From Nocardioides mangrovicus (GTDB lineage Bacteria > Actinomycetota > Actinomycetes > Propionibacteriales > Nocardioidaceae): a DNA stretch of 64,000 bases. Below the pieces are notes generated by a model that was not told the DNA's origin, ran no database searches, and was given only the letters and a program-made list of their open reading frames with translations. Where the stretch lies: contig NZ_RDBE01000010.1 of the NCBI RefSeq assembly GCF_003674065.1, positions 336,806-400,805 on the forward strand. The letters run 5' to 3'. The position numbers were made by a program, and so were the translations under genes. Positions 50,116 through 60,167 of the stretch are shown piece by piece; position 1 is the first letter of the stretch; the number at the start of each line of letters is the position of its first letter.

Positions 50116-50682
50116 GTGCCCCGACCGCCCCGTGACGCCCTGCGCACCGAGATCCTCGCGGTGTCGCTGCGGCTGTTCAGCAGCATCGGGTTCCGGGCCA
50201 GCTCGCTGCAGATGATCGCGGCCGGCGCCGGCTGCTCGAAGGCCGCGCTGCTCTACCACTTCAGCAGCAAGTCGGCGATCCTGCAGGCGCTCTCGACCGA
50301 CCTGGTCGAGGACATCGAGCAGATGCGCTCGGTGCTCGCCGAGGTGCCGGCGCCGCAACGCCAGACGCGCACCCTGGAGCTCGCCGTCGCCATCGTGGTG
50401 CGCCATCGCCAGGCGATCGCCATGCTGCGCGGCATCGGCGACGTCGAGGAGCTGCGACCGCTGGCCGAGCGCGGCGCGCAATGGGCCGAGGAGATGCGCA
50501 CCGGGCTGATCGGCCCCCTGCCGCACCAGCGCGACCGGGTGGCGGCGATGACCTTCGAGCACGGCCTGGTCGGCGCCTGCCTGACCCTGCACGACCTCAC
50601 CGACGAGGAGCTCGCCGACGAGCTGCTCGCCCTCGGCGGCCGGATCTTCGGCCTCGATGTCCCGATCTCCATCCCCAGCTGA
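50116..50682 (+). CDS. TetR-family regulator upstream of an MMPL transporter
   Basis: 188 residues. HTH: REILAVSLRLFSS-type start (DALRTEILAVSLRLFSSIGF), then LQMIAAGAGCSKAALLYHFS. The C-terminal ligand domain is ordinary. GTG start at 50116. It is 13 bp upstream of the MMPL gene and just downstream of the perfect palindrome, so it probably represses its own operon. Confidence 0.9.
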   Translation: MPRPPRDALRTEILAVSLRLFSSIGFRASSLQMIAAGAGCSKAALLYHFSSKSAILQALSTDLVEDIEQMRSVLAEVPAPQRQTRTLELAVAIVVRHRQAIAMLRGIGDVEELRPLAERGAQWAEEMRTGLIGPLPHQRDRVAAMTFEHGLVGACLTLHDLTDEELADELLALGGRIFGLDVPISIPS

Positions 50683-50695
50683 CGAAGGATCACTC

Positions 50696-52885
50696 ATGGC
50701 CACCTTCCTCTACCGCGTCGGGCGGTTCTCCTTCCGCCGCCGCGGCGCCGTCGTCGGCGTCTGGCTGCTCCTGCTCGTCGCGCTGATCGGCGCCGTCGTC
50801 TCGATCGGCGCCGCCTCCTCGGCCTCGATCACGATCCCCGGCACCGAGTCCCAGCGCGCGCTGACGGCCCTGTCGAAGGAGTTCCCGCAGGCCAGCGGAG
50901 CCTCGGGCACGGTCGTCGTCCGCGCACCGAAGGGCCAGAGCGTCACGGCCGCCACCGGCCAGCAGGTGATCGCAGGCGTGGTCTCGAAGGCCAAAGAGGT
51001 GCCGGGTGTGGTCGGTGTCGTCGGGCCCGCACAGAGCAAGGCGATCAGCCGCGACGGCCGCTTCGCCCTGGTCACCGTGCAGTTCTCGAAGCAGGCCGAC
51101 GCCCTCACCGACCGCCAGCGCACCGCCTACGACGACCTCGGCAAGGACCAGCCCTCGGGCTGGACCGTCGCCGCGGGCGGCGAGCCCACCCAGGCCCCGC
51201 CGGAGGTCGGCTCCACCGAGGGCATCGGCGTGCTGGTGGCGCTGGTGGTGCTGGTCATCACCTTCGGGTCGCTGGTGGCGGCGGGCATGACGATGCTCAA
51301 CGCCCTGGTCGGTGTGGGCATCGGGTACGCCGCCATCACCCTGCTCGGCCACGTCTTCGACTTCACCAGCGTCACGCCGGTGCTGGCGCTGATGCTGGGC
51401 CTGGCCGTCGGCATCGACTACTCGCTGTTCATCACCTCCCGGTACCGCCACAACCTCAGCGCCGGCCTCGACCGCGAGGAGGCCGTCGGCCGCGCCGTCG
51501 GCACGGCGGGCTCGGCGGTGCTCTTCGCCGGTCTCACCGTGGTGATCGCGCTGGCCGGGCTCTCGGTGGTCGGCATCCCGTTCCTGACCTCGATGGGCCT
51601 GGCCGCGGCCGGCACGGTCGCCGTCGCCGTGCTGGTGGCGCTGACGATGCTGCCCGCCGTGCTGGCCTTCGCCGGCGACAAGGTGCGCTCCAAGCGCGAG
51701 CGCCGCGCTGAGCACATCGAGGACAAGCCCGGCTTCGGCTTCCGCTGGGGCCGGTTCACCACCCGCTTCCGGGTGCCGGTGCTGGTCGGCGGCGTCATCG
51801 TGCTCGCGGTGCTGGCGCTCCCGGTCACGCACATGCGGCTCGCCCTGCCCGACGACGGCACGGCGCCCTCGGGCACCAGCAAGCGCGTGGCCTACGACCT
51901 GATCTCCGAGGGCTTCGGCCCCGGCTTCAACGGCCGGCTCATCGCCGTGGTCCACGGCGACGACGCCACCGCCGTGCAGCAGGGGGTGGCGCGGGTGACC
52001 CAGGTCGCCACCGGTGAGGACGACGTCGCGGCCGCGACGGCCTCGGGCATCAGCCAGGACAACCGCACCGCGCTGGTCAGCGTCGTCCCGAAGAGCGGGC
52101 CGAGCGACCAGGCGACGTTCGACCTGGTGCGCGACCTGCGCTCCGACCTGGCAGGCACCGCGACGAGCACCGGCACCACCGTGTCGGTGACCGGCGCGAC
52201 GGCGATCGGCGTGGATGTCTCCGACAAGCTCAAGAACGCGCTGCCGGTCTACCTCCTCGTGGTGGTGGGTCTCAGCTTCCTGCTGCTGATGCTGGTCTTC
52301 CGCTCGCTGCTGGTGCCGCTCAAGGCGACGCTGGGCTTCCTGCTGACCGTCGGCGCGGCGTTCGGCGTCACGGTGGCCGTCTTCCAGGACGGCCACCTGG
52401 CGAGCCTCGTCGGGCTGGACACCAGCGGCCCGCTGGTGAGCTTCCTGCCGATCCTGCTCATCGGGATCCTGTTCGGCCTGGCCATGGACTACGAGGTGTT
52501 CCTGGTCTCGCGGATGCGGGAGGACTTCGTGCACGGCGACCCCGTGCCCGACGTTGCGCAGCAGGCGATCGTCTCCGGTATCGGCCACGGCGCACGGGTG
52601 GTGGTCGCGGCGGCGCTGATCATGATCTCGGTCTTCGCCGGGTTCGTGCTGGTCGACGACCCGACCATCAAGTCGATGGGCTTCGCCCTGGCCTTCGGCG
52701 TGCTGGTCGACGCCTTCGTCGTGCGGCTCTCGCTGGTGCCGGCGTTCCTGTCCTTCCTGGGCAACGCCGCCTGGTGGCTGCCGAGGTGGCTGGACAAGGC
52801 GCTGCCCGACGTCGACGTCGAGGGCGAGTCGCTGCGCCAGCTCGACGAGCCGGGCGAGCCCGACCGGGAGCCGCAGCCGGTCTGA
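50696..52885 (+). CDS. MMPL-family (RND-type) membrane transporter
   Basis: 729 residues from ATG 50696. It has the MMPL layout: span 1 near residue 20, a large extracytoplasmic loop, five spans, a second loop and a final five spans. GIDYSLFITSRYR and GLAMDYEVFLVSRMRED are the conserved proton-relay segments of each half. The family exports lipids, siderophores or drugs. A polar acidic C-terminal tail follows. It is co-transcribed with the TetR gene. Substrate unknown. Confidence 0.92.
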   Translation: MATFLYRVGRFSFRRRGAVVGVWLLLLVALIGAVVSIGAASSASITIPGTESQRALTALSKEFPQASGASGTVVVRAPKGQSVTAATGQQVIAGVVSKAKEVPGVVGVVGPAQSKAISRDGRFALVTVQFSKQADALTDRQRTAYDDLGKDQPSGWTVAAGGEPTQAPPEVGSTEGIGVLVALVVLVITFGSLVAAGMTMLNALVGVGIGYAAITLLGHVFDFTSVTPVLALMLGLAVGIDYSLFITSRYRHNLSAGLDREEAVGRAVGTAGSAVLFAGLTVVIALAGLSVVGIPFLTSMGLAAAGTVAVAVLVALTMLPAVLAFAGDKVRSKRERRAEHIEDKPGFGFRWGRFTTRFRVPVLVGGVIVLAVLALPVTHMRLALPDDGTAPSGTSKRVAYDLISEGFGPGFNGRLIAVVHGDDATAVQQGVARVTQVATGEDDVAAATASGISQDNRTALVSVVPKSGPSDQATFDLVRDLRSDLAGTATSTGTTVSVTGATAIGVDVSDKLKNALPVYLLVVVGLSFLLLMLVFRSLLVPLKATLGFLLTVGAAFGVTVAVFQDGHLASLVGLDTSGPLVSFLPILLIGILFGLAMDYEVFLVSRMREDFVHGDPVPDVAQQAIVSGIGHGARVVVAAALIMISVFAGFVLVDDPTIKSMGFALAFGVLVDAFVVRLSLVPAFLSFLGNAAWWLPRWLDKALPDVDVEGESLRQLDEPGEPDREPQPV

Positions 52886-52900
52886 GCCGAGCCGGAGCGG

Positions 52901-55003
52901 CTACTCGGGTCCGGCGGCGTGGCCGGGCTCGGGCACCGGCCGCGCCCGGAGCACCGCCCGCAGCCACCGCGGCATCGTCCAGTTCGCGCGGCCCAGGACG
53001 CCCACCAGCGCCGGGGCCAGCAGGCTGCGCACCACCACCGCGTCGATGAGGATGCCGAGGGCGAGGGCGGTGGCGAGGATCTTGACGTCGACGCTCGGCA
53101 CGGTCGAGAGCGCGATGAAGGCCAGGAAGAGGATCAGCGCGGCCGAGGTGACCAGCCGTCCGGTGTGGGCGATGCCGTCGACCACGGCGCGCGGGGTGTC
53201 GCCGTGGCGGTCGTAGCTCTCTCGCATCCGGGAGAGGATGAACACCTCGTAGTCCATCGAGAGCCCGAACAAGAACGCGAAGGCCGCGATGGGCACCCAG
53301 GTGGTGACCGCCCCGGCGGCGGGCTGCCCGAAGAGCAGGTCGGTGCCGTGGCCGCCCTGCCAGATCCAGACGGTGATGCCGTACGCCGCGGCGATCGAGA
53401 GCGCGTTGAGCACCAGCGCCTTGACCGGCAGCCACAGCGAACGCAGCGCACGGGCCAGCAGCAGGAAGGTCACCACGACGACGGCGAGCACCACCCAGCC
53501 GATGTCGTCGTAGACCGCGGTGACGAAGTCGGCGTCTTCGGCGGGGCTGCCGCCCACCCGGGCGTCGAGCCGGGAGGCCGTCGAGCGCACGCGGTCCAGC
53601 GCCGCCCGGCCGGCCGAGGAGGCGGGGTCGGCACGCAGGTAGACCTGGAGCAGCCGCTGGTCGCCCTCGCTCCAGGTGGTGGGCGCGGCCACCGCGGCGA
53701 CGCCGTCCACCTCGCGCAGCCTGGTCGCGAGGGCTACAGCGCTCCCCTCGGTCAGCACCTGCACGGGGCGCACCACACCGACCGGTACGCCGCCGGAGAC
53801 CGCGGCGGAGACCGCGCGCGCCGAGGCGGAGTCGCCGATCACTCCGCTCAGCTGCGCCGATCCCAGCCGCAGCCCCAGCACCGGGGCGGCGAGCACGAGC
53901 AGCACCACGACGCAGCCCGCGATGGTCAGCCAGCGCGCGCGCAGCACGCCGGCGGCCACGCGTCCCCAGAACCGGCTGGGCCCGACGGTGGCCTGGCGTC
54001 GCGGCCAGGTCAGGGCGGGACCGACCGCGCTGAGCAGCACCGGCACGAGGGTCAGGGTGGTGGCCACGCTGAGCAGCGGGATGAGGAGCCCGCCCAGGCC
54101 GATGCTGCGCAGGAACGGCAGCGGCACGAGCACGAGCGCGGCCAGCGAGACGGCCACGGTCACCCCGCTGAACAGCACGCTGCGCCCGGCGGTGGCCATC
54201 GCCGCCGCCACCGCCTCGTCGTTGTCCAGCCCGGCCGAGCGCTCCTCGCGCCAGCGGGTGACGACCAGGAGCGAGTAGTCGATGGCCACGCCCAGCCCGA
54301 CGAGGGCCACCAGGTACTCCACGACGGCGCTGACGTCGGTCAGGACGGTGAGCCCGAGCAGCGCGAGGAAGGTGCCCAGGATCGACACCGCCGCCACCAG
54401 CAGCGGTACGCCGGCCAGCAGCGAGGCGAAGACCAGGACCAGCACCACCAGCGCGCCGGCGGCGCCGAGCACCACCTCGGCCAGCACGGAGCGGCTCCCG
54501 CCGCTCGAGCCGCCCTCGGAGAGCAGCTCGAACCCGGTCAGGCGGGCATCGACGCCCTCGGATCGGGCGGCGGTGACCACCTTCTCCAGCCGCGGCTGCG
54601 TGGCCGCGTACGGCTCGGGGCCGCCGCTCACCCGCGGGTAGACCACGACGACGCTCGCCCGCCCGTCGGCGGTGGTGAGGTGGGAGGCGTCGGCGGCGGT
54701 GACCACCCGCGTGCCGGGCACGCCCTGCTGCAGCCGCCGGGCCAGGTCCTCGGCGCTCGTCGTGGCGTCGCCGCCGCGGACCACGACCAGCAGCGGGTCG
54801 TCGACGCCCGCGGTGCCGAACGTCTTGGTGATGGCCTGGTTGGTCTCGAAGGCGGGCTGTCCGGGCAGGTCGAAGCTGAAGCTGAGTCGATCGGCGGTCG
54901 TCGGGGCGGTGACCCCGCCGGCCACCGCGACGGCCGCCCAGAACAGCGCCACCCACCACCGGTGACGCAGCACCCACGCCGTCAACCGGACCATGTCCGG
55001 CAT
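52901..55003 (-). CDS. Second MMPL-family membrane transporter
   Basis: 700 residues, same architecture as the adjacent MMPL gene but divergent in sequence: GVAIDYSLLVVTRWREE and GLSMDYEVFILSRMRES mark the two halves. It is convergent with the first MMPL gene (15 bp between stops). Its ATG is only 8 bp from the ATG of the divergent cyclase, so promoters must overlap coding sequence or one start is further in. Substrate unknown. Confidence 0.92.
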   Translation of the reverse strand: MPDMVRLTAWVLRHRWWVALFWAAVAVAGGVTAPTTADRLSFSFDLPGQPAFETNQAITKTFGTAGVDDPLLVVVRGGDATTSAEDLARRLQQGVPGTRVVTAADASHLTTADGRASVVVVYPRVSGGPEPYAATQPRLEKVVTAARSEGVDARLTGFELLSEGGSSGGSRSVLAEVVLGAAGALVVLVLVFASLLAGVPLLVAAVSILGTFLALLGLTVLTDVSAVVEYLVALVGLGVAIDYSLLVVTRWREERSAGLDNDEAVAAAMATAGRSVLFSGVTVAVSLAALVLVPLPFLRSIGLGGLLIPLLSVATTLTLVPVLLSAVGPALTWPRRQATVGPSRFWGRVAAGVLRARWLTIAGCVVVLLVLAAPVLGLRLGSAQLSGVIGDSASARAVSAAVSGGVPVGVVRPVQVLTEGSAVALATRLREVDGVAAVAAPTTWSEGDQRLLQVYLRADPASSAGRAALDRVRSTASRLDARVGGSPAEDADFVTAVYDDIGWVVLAVVVVTFLLLARALRSLWLPVKALVLNALSIAAAYGITVWIWQGGHGTDLLFGQPAAGAVTTWVPIAAFAFLFGLSMDYEVFILSRMRESYDRHGDTPRAVVDGIAHTGRLVTSAALILFLAFIALSTVPSVDVKILATALALGILIDAVVVRSLLAPALVGVLGRANWTMPRWLRAVLRARPVPEPGHAAGPE

Positions 55004-55011
55004 GCTTCCCC

Positions 55012-56559
55012 ATGATGCGTACCGGCCGAGACCACCCGTTCGGGTCCTGGCTCCTCGGCCCCACGGGGCAGGGAGCCAAGCGGCTGCGCGTCCGCGTGCA
55101 GGTGCTGCTGACGTTCCTCATCCTCGGCGACAACATCATCGGCGCGGTGATCGCGTCGCTCTTCGCGGCATACGTGCTGCCCAGCCCGGCCCCGACGCCG
55201 GCCGTGCGCACTGCGCTGCTGCTCTTGGTGCCGGCGTACGTGCTGCTGGCCGGAGCGGTCGGCGTCGTCGTGGGCACGGCCGGGACGTTGCGGGTGAGCA
55301 GATGGCTGCGCGACGACCGTGACCCGAGTGACGCCGAGCTGCGCGGCACCTTGCGCACTCCGCTGCGGATCACCTTGGTGCAGGCCTCGTTGTGGGCGGT
55401 GGCGACGCTGCTGTTCACCGGCGTCTCGGTGGCACTGCAGCCCGAGCGCGCCTTCGCCACGGCCTTCGTGGTGGCCATCTCGGGCCTGGTGACGTCGGGC
55501 TTCGCCTATGTGCTGACCGAGTTCGCGATGCGGCCGGTCGCGGCCCGCGCCCTGAGCCGGCGGCGGGCGGACGGCGTGGTGGGGCTGGGGATCCGCTACC
55601 GGCAGCTGGTGTTCTGGCTGCTCGGCACGGGCGCCCCGGTGGTCGGGCTGATGACCGCGGCCGTGTTCGTCCTCGTGCAGCGTGACGCCACGGTCGACCA
55701 GCTGGCCGTGGTGATCCTCGTCCTGGGCGCGATCGTGCTCGTCTTCGGATGTGCCCTAACGGTGATCAACGCCCGCGCGCTGGTCGGTCCGATCGTCGCG
55801 GTGCGCGAGGCGCTGGAGGAGGTCGAGCGCGGCCAGATGGACACCGAGGTCGTCGTCTACGACGGCACCGAGCTGGGCCGGATGCAGAGCGGCTTCAACG
55901 AGATGGTGGCCGGGCTGCGCGAGCGCGAGCGGCTGCGCGACGTCTTCGGCCGCCACGTCGGCCGCGACGTCGCCGCGGTGGCGCTCGACGACGTGGAGCT
56001 CGGCGGCGAGGCACGCGAGGTGTCGGTGCTCTTCGTCGACCTGGTCGGCTCCACCGGCTTCGCCGACGAGCACGAGCCCGCAGAGGTGGTGGAGATGCTC
56101 AACCGGTTCTTCACGGTGGTGGTCGAGGAGGTCGACCGGCACCACGGGCTGGTCAACAAGTTCATCGGCGACGCCGTGCTGGCGGTCTTCGGCGCACCCA
56201 ACGAGCTGGCCGACCACGCCACCTGCGCGCTGGCCGCGGCCCGGGCGATGTCGGCCCGGCTGGCCCGCGAGGTGCCCCAGATCGGTGCCGGGGTGGGCGT
56301 GGCCACCGGTGAGGCCGTTGCCGGCAACGTCGGCGACGCCTCGCGCTTCGAGTACACCGTCATCGGCGACGCCGTGAACTCCGCGGCCCGGATCACCGAC
56401 CTCGCCAAGGACGTCGACGGTGCGCTGCTGGCGGCCTGGGACTCGGTGGCGGCGGCCCACCCCGACGAGGCCGCCCACTGGCAGCGCTACGGCACCGAGC
56501 GGCTGCGGGGTCGCTCGAGCGACACCGAGCTCGGGGTGCCCAGCAGCGAGCCGACGTAG
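55012..56559 (+). CDS. Membrane-bound class III adenylate/guanylate cyclase with HAMP domain
   Basis: 515 residues. Six hydrophobic spans lie in residues 1-250, a HAMP domain near 250-305 (INARALVGPIVAVREALEEV), then the cyclase domain 325-500 with VLFVDLVGSTGFADEHEP (metal Asp), KFIGDAVLAVFGAP (second metal Asp) and YTVIGDAVNSAARI. It matches the mycobacterial six-span-HAMP-cyclase type. Two adjacent ATGs (55012, 55015) are possible starts. Its last 73 bp overlap the convergent glycosyltransferase gene. Confidence 0.92.
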   Translation: MMRTGRDHPFGSWLLGPTGQGAKRLRVRVQVLLTFLILGDNIIGAVIASLFAAYVLPSPAPTPAVRTALLLLVPAYVLLAGAVGVVVGTAGTLRVSRWLRDDRDPSDAELRGTLRTPLRITLVQASLWAVATLLFTGVSVALQPERAFATAFVVAISGLVTSGFAYVLTEFAMRPVAARALSRRRADGVVGLGIRYRQLVFWLLGTGAPVVGLMTAAVFVLVQRDATVDQLAVVILVLGAIVLVFGCALTVINARALVGPIVAVREALEEVERGQMDTEVVVYDGTELGRMQSGFNEMVAGLRERERLRDVFGRHVGRDVAAVALDDVELGGEAREVSVLFVDLVGSTGFADEHEPAEVVEMLNRFFTVVVEEVDRHHGLVNKFIGDAVLAVFGAPNELADHATCALAAARAMSARLAREVPQIGAGVGVATGEAVAGNVGDASRFEYTVIGDAVNSAARITDLAKDVDGALLAAWDSVAAAHPDEAAHWQRYGTERLRGRSSDTELGVPSSEPT

Positions 56560-58049
56560 GGGCTCAGCGGCAGCCGGCAGTCGGTGACGGCCGCGGCCGG
56601 CGCGCCGCGATCGGCGTCGTCGCGCAGGTAGACCAGCCGCCCGCACAGGTCGTCGACCAGGTGGTAGCGGGTGCGCAGCGGCGACCCGGCCGGCCCCTCG
56701 GCCAGCGCGGCGACCGTGCCGCCCTCGCGCACCACGAGCCAGGTGGGGGCGGCGGGGCCCGCGAGCAGTCTCCCGAGTCCGGCGGCGCCGGGGTCGAGCA
56801 CGTGGGCGGGCAGGCTCCACAGGTAGCGGTAGGGCGAGTCGAGACCGGCCGTCGCCGCCACCTCCGGGCCGCCGAAGACGCTGACCAGGGTGTCGCCCGG
56901 CGCGGCTACGTCGCCGATCGCCCGCCCGACCACCACCCCGGGGGCCTGGACCCGGTGGGGCAGGGCCGCGACGTAGGAGAGGCTGGCCAGGACCAGCACG
57001 ACGGCGGTCAGCAACCGGCCGGGGCGCAGCGGCGCCACCAGGCCGGCCGCCATCGCGGTGACCGGCACCAGCTGCACCAGGTAGTGCATCCAGTAGCTGC
57101 TGCCCGCCGCCACGGAGAACAGGTCGTAGGCCGCGAGCGCCAGCAGCGCGATCCCCAGCGGGGCGTGACGGGTGCGCCGCAGCACGACGGCGACCAGGAG
57201 CGCGAGCAGCAGCAGCGGGAGCAGCGAGGTCGCCCACGAGCCGGCCAGGGCCAGCAGGTGCGGTCCCCGACCGGGGAAGCCTTCGCGGCCGAGCAGCGCC
57301 GTGGCACGGAACCGGAAGGGGTACATCGCGTAGAGCACCCCCCACGGCCGGGTGCCGAGCAGGGCCGCGCCGCCGAGCACCAGGGTCGCCGTGGCGATGC
57401 CGCCGGCGCCGAAGCGGAGCCACAGCCGCAGGGTGGCGCGGTGGCGCATCGCGACCGCCAGCACGGCCGCGAGCACGGTGACGTCGACGAAGTTCTGCTT
57501 GACCAGCACCGCGGCGGCCGCGCACGCGCCGGCGGCGACGGCGGGCCAGGCTCCGGCCGGCGTGGTGACCGCCCGCAGCAGCAGCCACGCACCGATCGCG
57601 ACGAAGGGCACCCCGAGCAGCTCGCCGTCGACGTTGACGCCACCCAGGGCCGGCACGCTCAGTCCGACGCAGGCGACGGCTGCCGCCCACGCGGCGGGCC
57701 GGCGTCCCGACACGTGGTCGACGGCGAGGCCGACGCCGAGCACGGTCACCGCCGCGGCCAGGCAACCGAGCACGCGCAGCCCCACCAGCCCGCCGACGTC
57801 GGCCAGCGCGTACAGCGCCACCAGCAGCGGCGGCCGGTCGACCCAGAAGCCGCCGTAGAGCGACCCGTGCCCGGACGCCCACTGCCGGGCGAGCATCGCG
57901 AAGCCGGCCTCGTCGGAGGAGACCGGCGACGCCAGGTAGGGCAGCCGGAGCAGCACGGTGAGCACCGCCAGGCCGAGCACCGCCACCGGGAGCGTCCGGC
58001 GCACGGGCGGCGAGGCGACGGTCGTGCGGAGGGCCAGGGTGGTGGTCAC
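56487..58049 (-). CDS. GT39/ArnT-like polyprenyl-phosphate-sugar glycosyltransferase (membrane)
   Basis: 520 residues with about 11-12 spans. The first loop contains SSDEAGFAMLARQWASG with the catalytic-type Asp-Glu, and WVDRPPLLVALYAL, as in the GT39/GT83 family that moves sugars from lipid carriers to acceptors outside the membrane. The C-terminal 130 residues are an extracytoplasmic domain (TWLVVREGGT). It overlaps the cyclase gene tail-to-tail by 73 bp. Acceptor unknown. Confidence 0.85.
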   Translation of the reverse strand: MTTTLALRTTVASPPVRRTLPVAVLGLAVLTVLLRLPYLASPVSSDEAGFAMLARQWASGHGSLYGGFWVDRPPLLVALYALADVGGLVGLRVLGCLAAAVTVLGVGLAVDHVSGRRPAAWAAAVACVGLSVPALGGVNVDGELLGVPFVAIGAWLLLRAVTTPAGAWPAVAAGACAAAAVLVKQNFVDVTVLAAVLAVAMRHRATLRLWLRFGAGGIATATLVLGGAALLGTRPWGVLYAMYPFRFRATALLGREGFPGRGPHLLALAGSWATSLLPLLLLALLVAVVLRRTRHAPLGIALLALAAYDLFSVAAGSSYWMHYLVQLVPVTAMAAGLVAPLRPGRLLTAVVLVLASLSYVAALPHRVQAPGVVVGRAIGDVAAPGDTLVSVFGGPEVAATAGLDSPYRYLWSLPAHVLDPGAAGLGRLLAGPAAPTWLVVREGGTVAALAEGPAGSPLRTRYHLVDDLCGRLVYLRDDADRGAPAAAVTDCRLPLSPYVGSLLGTPSSVSLERPRSRSVP

Positions 58050-58100
58050 GGAGCCACGGTGGGACGAGCGTGCTGAACCGAGCCTGACGGCGGGTGGACC

Positions 58101-59426
58101 TCAGGCGGCGGGCAGGGAAACGACGAAGCACGCACCGCCCTGGGCGGTGTCCTCGACCCGGACCGTGCCACCCGCCCCGGTCACGACCTTGGTCACGATG
58201 GCCAGCCCCAGCCCGCTGCCACCGGCGTCGCGGGCCCGCGCCTCGTCGAGGCGCACGAAGCGCTCGAAGACCCGCTCGCGCTCGTCGGGGGCGATGCCCT
58301 CGCCGTCGTCGGCCACGGTGAGCACCACCTGGCCCTCGGTCTCGCCCAGCGTCACGACGACCCGGCTGCGGGCGTGCCGGACGGCGTTGCTGAGCAGGTT
58401 GCGGACCACCTGGCCCAGCAGCACGGTGTCGCCCACCACCTGGCCGGCGGTGACCGCCGAGGCATCGACGTCGATGCCGGCACCGACACTGCCGATCGGC
58501 ACGCGGCGCACCTCGTGGAGCACGACGTCGTCGAGGTCCACCGGCGCGGCCGCCGGCCCGGCCGGCGCGTCGTCGGCGCGGGCCAGGATCAGCAGCGCGG
58601 AGACCAGGTCCTCCATCCGGAGCTCCTCGGCCAGCACGTCGCGCGCCAGCTCGGCGGTCGACACCCGGTCCGGGTAGCGCTCGGCCACCTCGGCCAGCTG
58701 GCGGATGGTGGCCAGCGGTGAGCGGAGCTCGTGGGAGGCGTCGGAGACGAACTGGCGCTGCTGCCGGTTGCCGGCGTCGATCCGGTCGAGCATCTGGTTC
58801 AAGGTGGCCGCGAGCCGCGGGATCTCATCGGCCCCCGGCGGCACGGCCAGCCGCCGGTCGAGGCGGTCGGCGGTGATCGACGCGGCCTCCCGGCGCATGT
58901 CCTCCACCGGTCGCAGCGCCCGCCCGACGGTCAGCCACACGCCACCCGCGATCAGCAGCAGGCCCACCGGCACGCTCACCGCGAGCAGGGTGGCGACGGT
59001 CGTCGTGGCCGACCCGACGTGCTCGGAGGAGCGGGCGACGATGATCAACCCGTGGCCGTCGGGGCGATCCCGCGCGACGACGACGTAGGGGTCGCTGAGG
59101 CCGCGGAACCGCACGCCGCGGTCCTGCCCGACGGTGCGCCGCAGAGGCCGCGTGACCTGAGGATGGTCGGTGGCGACGACGTGGTGGTCGGCGTCGGTCA
59201 CCTGCACCACGAGGTCGTTCTTCCCCGAGAGCACCGCTCGTCGGGGCGACTCGTGCTCGCGGAGGCGGGCCTGGATGCTGGCGACGTCCTGCTCGGCGGA
59301 GCCGACCAGGCTGGACTCCAGCGCGCTGCGCAGCACGCTGAGGAAGACCAGCGAGCCGACGACGGCCGCCACCAGCGCCACCAGCGTCGCCACCGCCGTG
59401 ACCCGGGTGCGGACATGACTCCTCAC
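58101..59426 (-). CDS. Sensor histidine kinase
   Basis: 441 residues. Span 1 is at about 12-32, an extracytoplasmic sensor at 33-150, span 2 at 150-172, HAMP at 172-225, and the H-box SDASHELRSPLATIRQLAEV near 230. The ATPase domain has NAVRHARS, DDGEGIAPDERERVFERF and GSGLGLAIVTKV. GTG 59426 is used; no strong ribosome site is seen. It lies 43 bp downstream of the response regulator on the same strand. Confidence 0.92.
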   Translation of the reverse strand: MRSHVRTRVTAVATLVALVAAVVGSLVFLSVLRSALESSLVGSAEQDVASIQARLREHESPRRAVLSGKNDLVVQVTDADHHVVATDHPQVTRPLRRTVGQDRGVRFRGLSDPYVVVARDRPDGHGLIIVARSSEHVGSATTTVATLLAVSVPVGLLLIAGGVWLTVGRALRPVEDMRREAASITADRLDRRLAVPPGADEIPRLAATLNQMLDRIDAGNRQQRQFVSDASHELRSPLATIRQLAEVAERYPDRVSTAELARDVLAEELRMEDLVSALLILARADDAPAGPAAAPVDLDDVVLHEVRRVPIGSVGAGIDVDASAVTAGQVVGDTVLLGQVVRNLLSNAVRHARSRVVVTLGETEGQVVLTVADDGEGIAPDERERVFERFVRLDEARARDAGGSGLGLAIVTKVVTGAGGTVRVEDTAQGGACFVVSLPAA

Positions 59427-59469
59427 GAAGACATCATCGGGCTGGTCACGGGGTTGGACATCGGGCTGA

Positions 59470-60141
59470 TCACGGGGGCCGGAGCCGGTAGCCGCTGCCG
59501 CGCAGCGTCTCGATGTCGGCGCGGCCGAAGGGCCGGTCGACCTTGTTGCGCAGCCGCGCGACGTAGACCTCGACGATGTTGGGGTCGCCCTCGAAGTCGA
59601 AGTCCCAGACGTTGCCGAGGATCTGCTGCTTGGTCACGACGTCGCCCGCGCGACGCATCAAGAACTCCAGCAGCGAGAGCTCGCGAGCGGTGAGCCGCAC
59701 CTCGGTTCCAGCGCGGGTGACGGCCTTGCTGGCCGGGTCCAGGCGCAGGTCGCCCACCTCGAGCGCGGTCGGGCGCTCGCTGACGCCGCGGCGGACCAGC
59801 GAGCGAATCCGGGCGAGCAGCACCTGGAAGGAGAACGGCTTGGTGACGTAGTCGTCGGCACCTGTGTCGAGGGCCGTGACCTGGTCGACGTCGCCGTCCT
59901 TCGCGGTGAGCATGAGGATCGGCGTCCAGTCCTGGTCGTCGCGCAGCCGGCGGCAGACGTCGTAGCCGTTGAGCACCGGCAGCATCAGGTCGAGCAGGAT
60001 GACGTCGTAGGCGTTCTCGCGGGCGTACCAGAGCGCCTCGCCGCCGTCGGGCGCGACGTCGACGGCGAAGCCCTCGGCCTCCAGCCCCGCTCGCAGCGAC
60101 GCCGCCAGCCGGGTCTCGTCCTCGACGACCAGCACCCGCAT
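59470..60141 (-). CDS. OmpR/PhoB-family response regulator
   Basis: 223 residues. The receiver domain has acidic VEDE at the N-terminus, phospho-Asp in VILLDLMLPVLNGYD, Thr in MLTAKD and Lys in YVTKPFS. The winged helix (130-223) has LTARELSLLEFLMRRAGDVV and VYVARLRNKVD. The frame is open far upstream, but ATG 60141 gives the family start MRVLVVEDE. It is the first gene of the two-component pair. Confidence 0.95.
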   Translation of the reverse strand: MRVLVVEDETRLAASLRAGLEAEGFAVDVAPDGGEALWYARENAYDVILLDLMLPVLNGYDVCRRLRDDQDWTPILMLTAKDGDVDQVTALDTGADDYVTKPFSFQVLLARIRSLVRRGVSERPTALEVGDLRLDPASKAVTRAGTEVRLTARELSLLEFLMRRAGDVVTKQQILGNVWDFDFEGDPNIVEVYVARLRNKVDRPFGRADIETLRGSGYRLRPP

Positions 60142-60167
60142 CGGACCATGGTGCCAAGCGCGACCTG

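Noticed and set aside
48116..50215. Long plus-strand frame opposite fbiC
   Set aside because: Shadow of a clear FO synthase gene; the product has no domain-like sequence.
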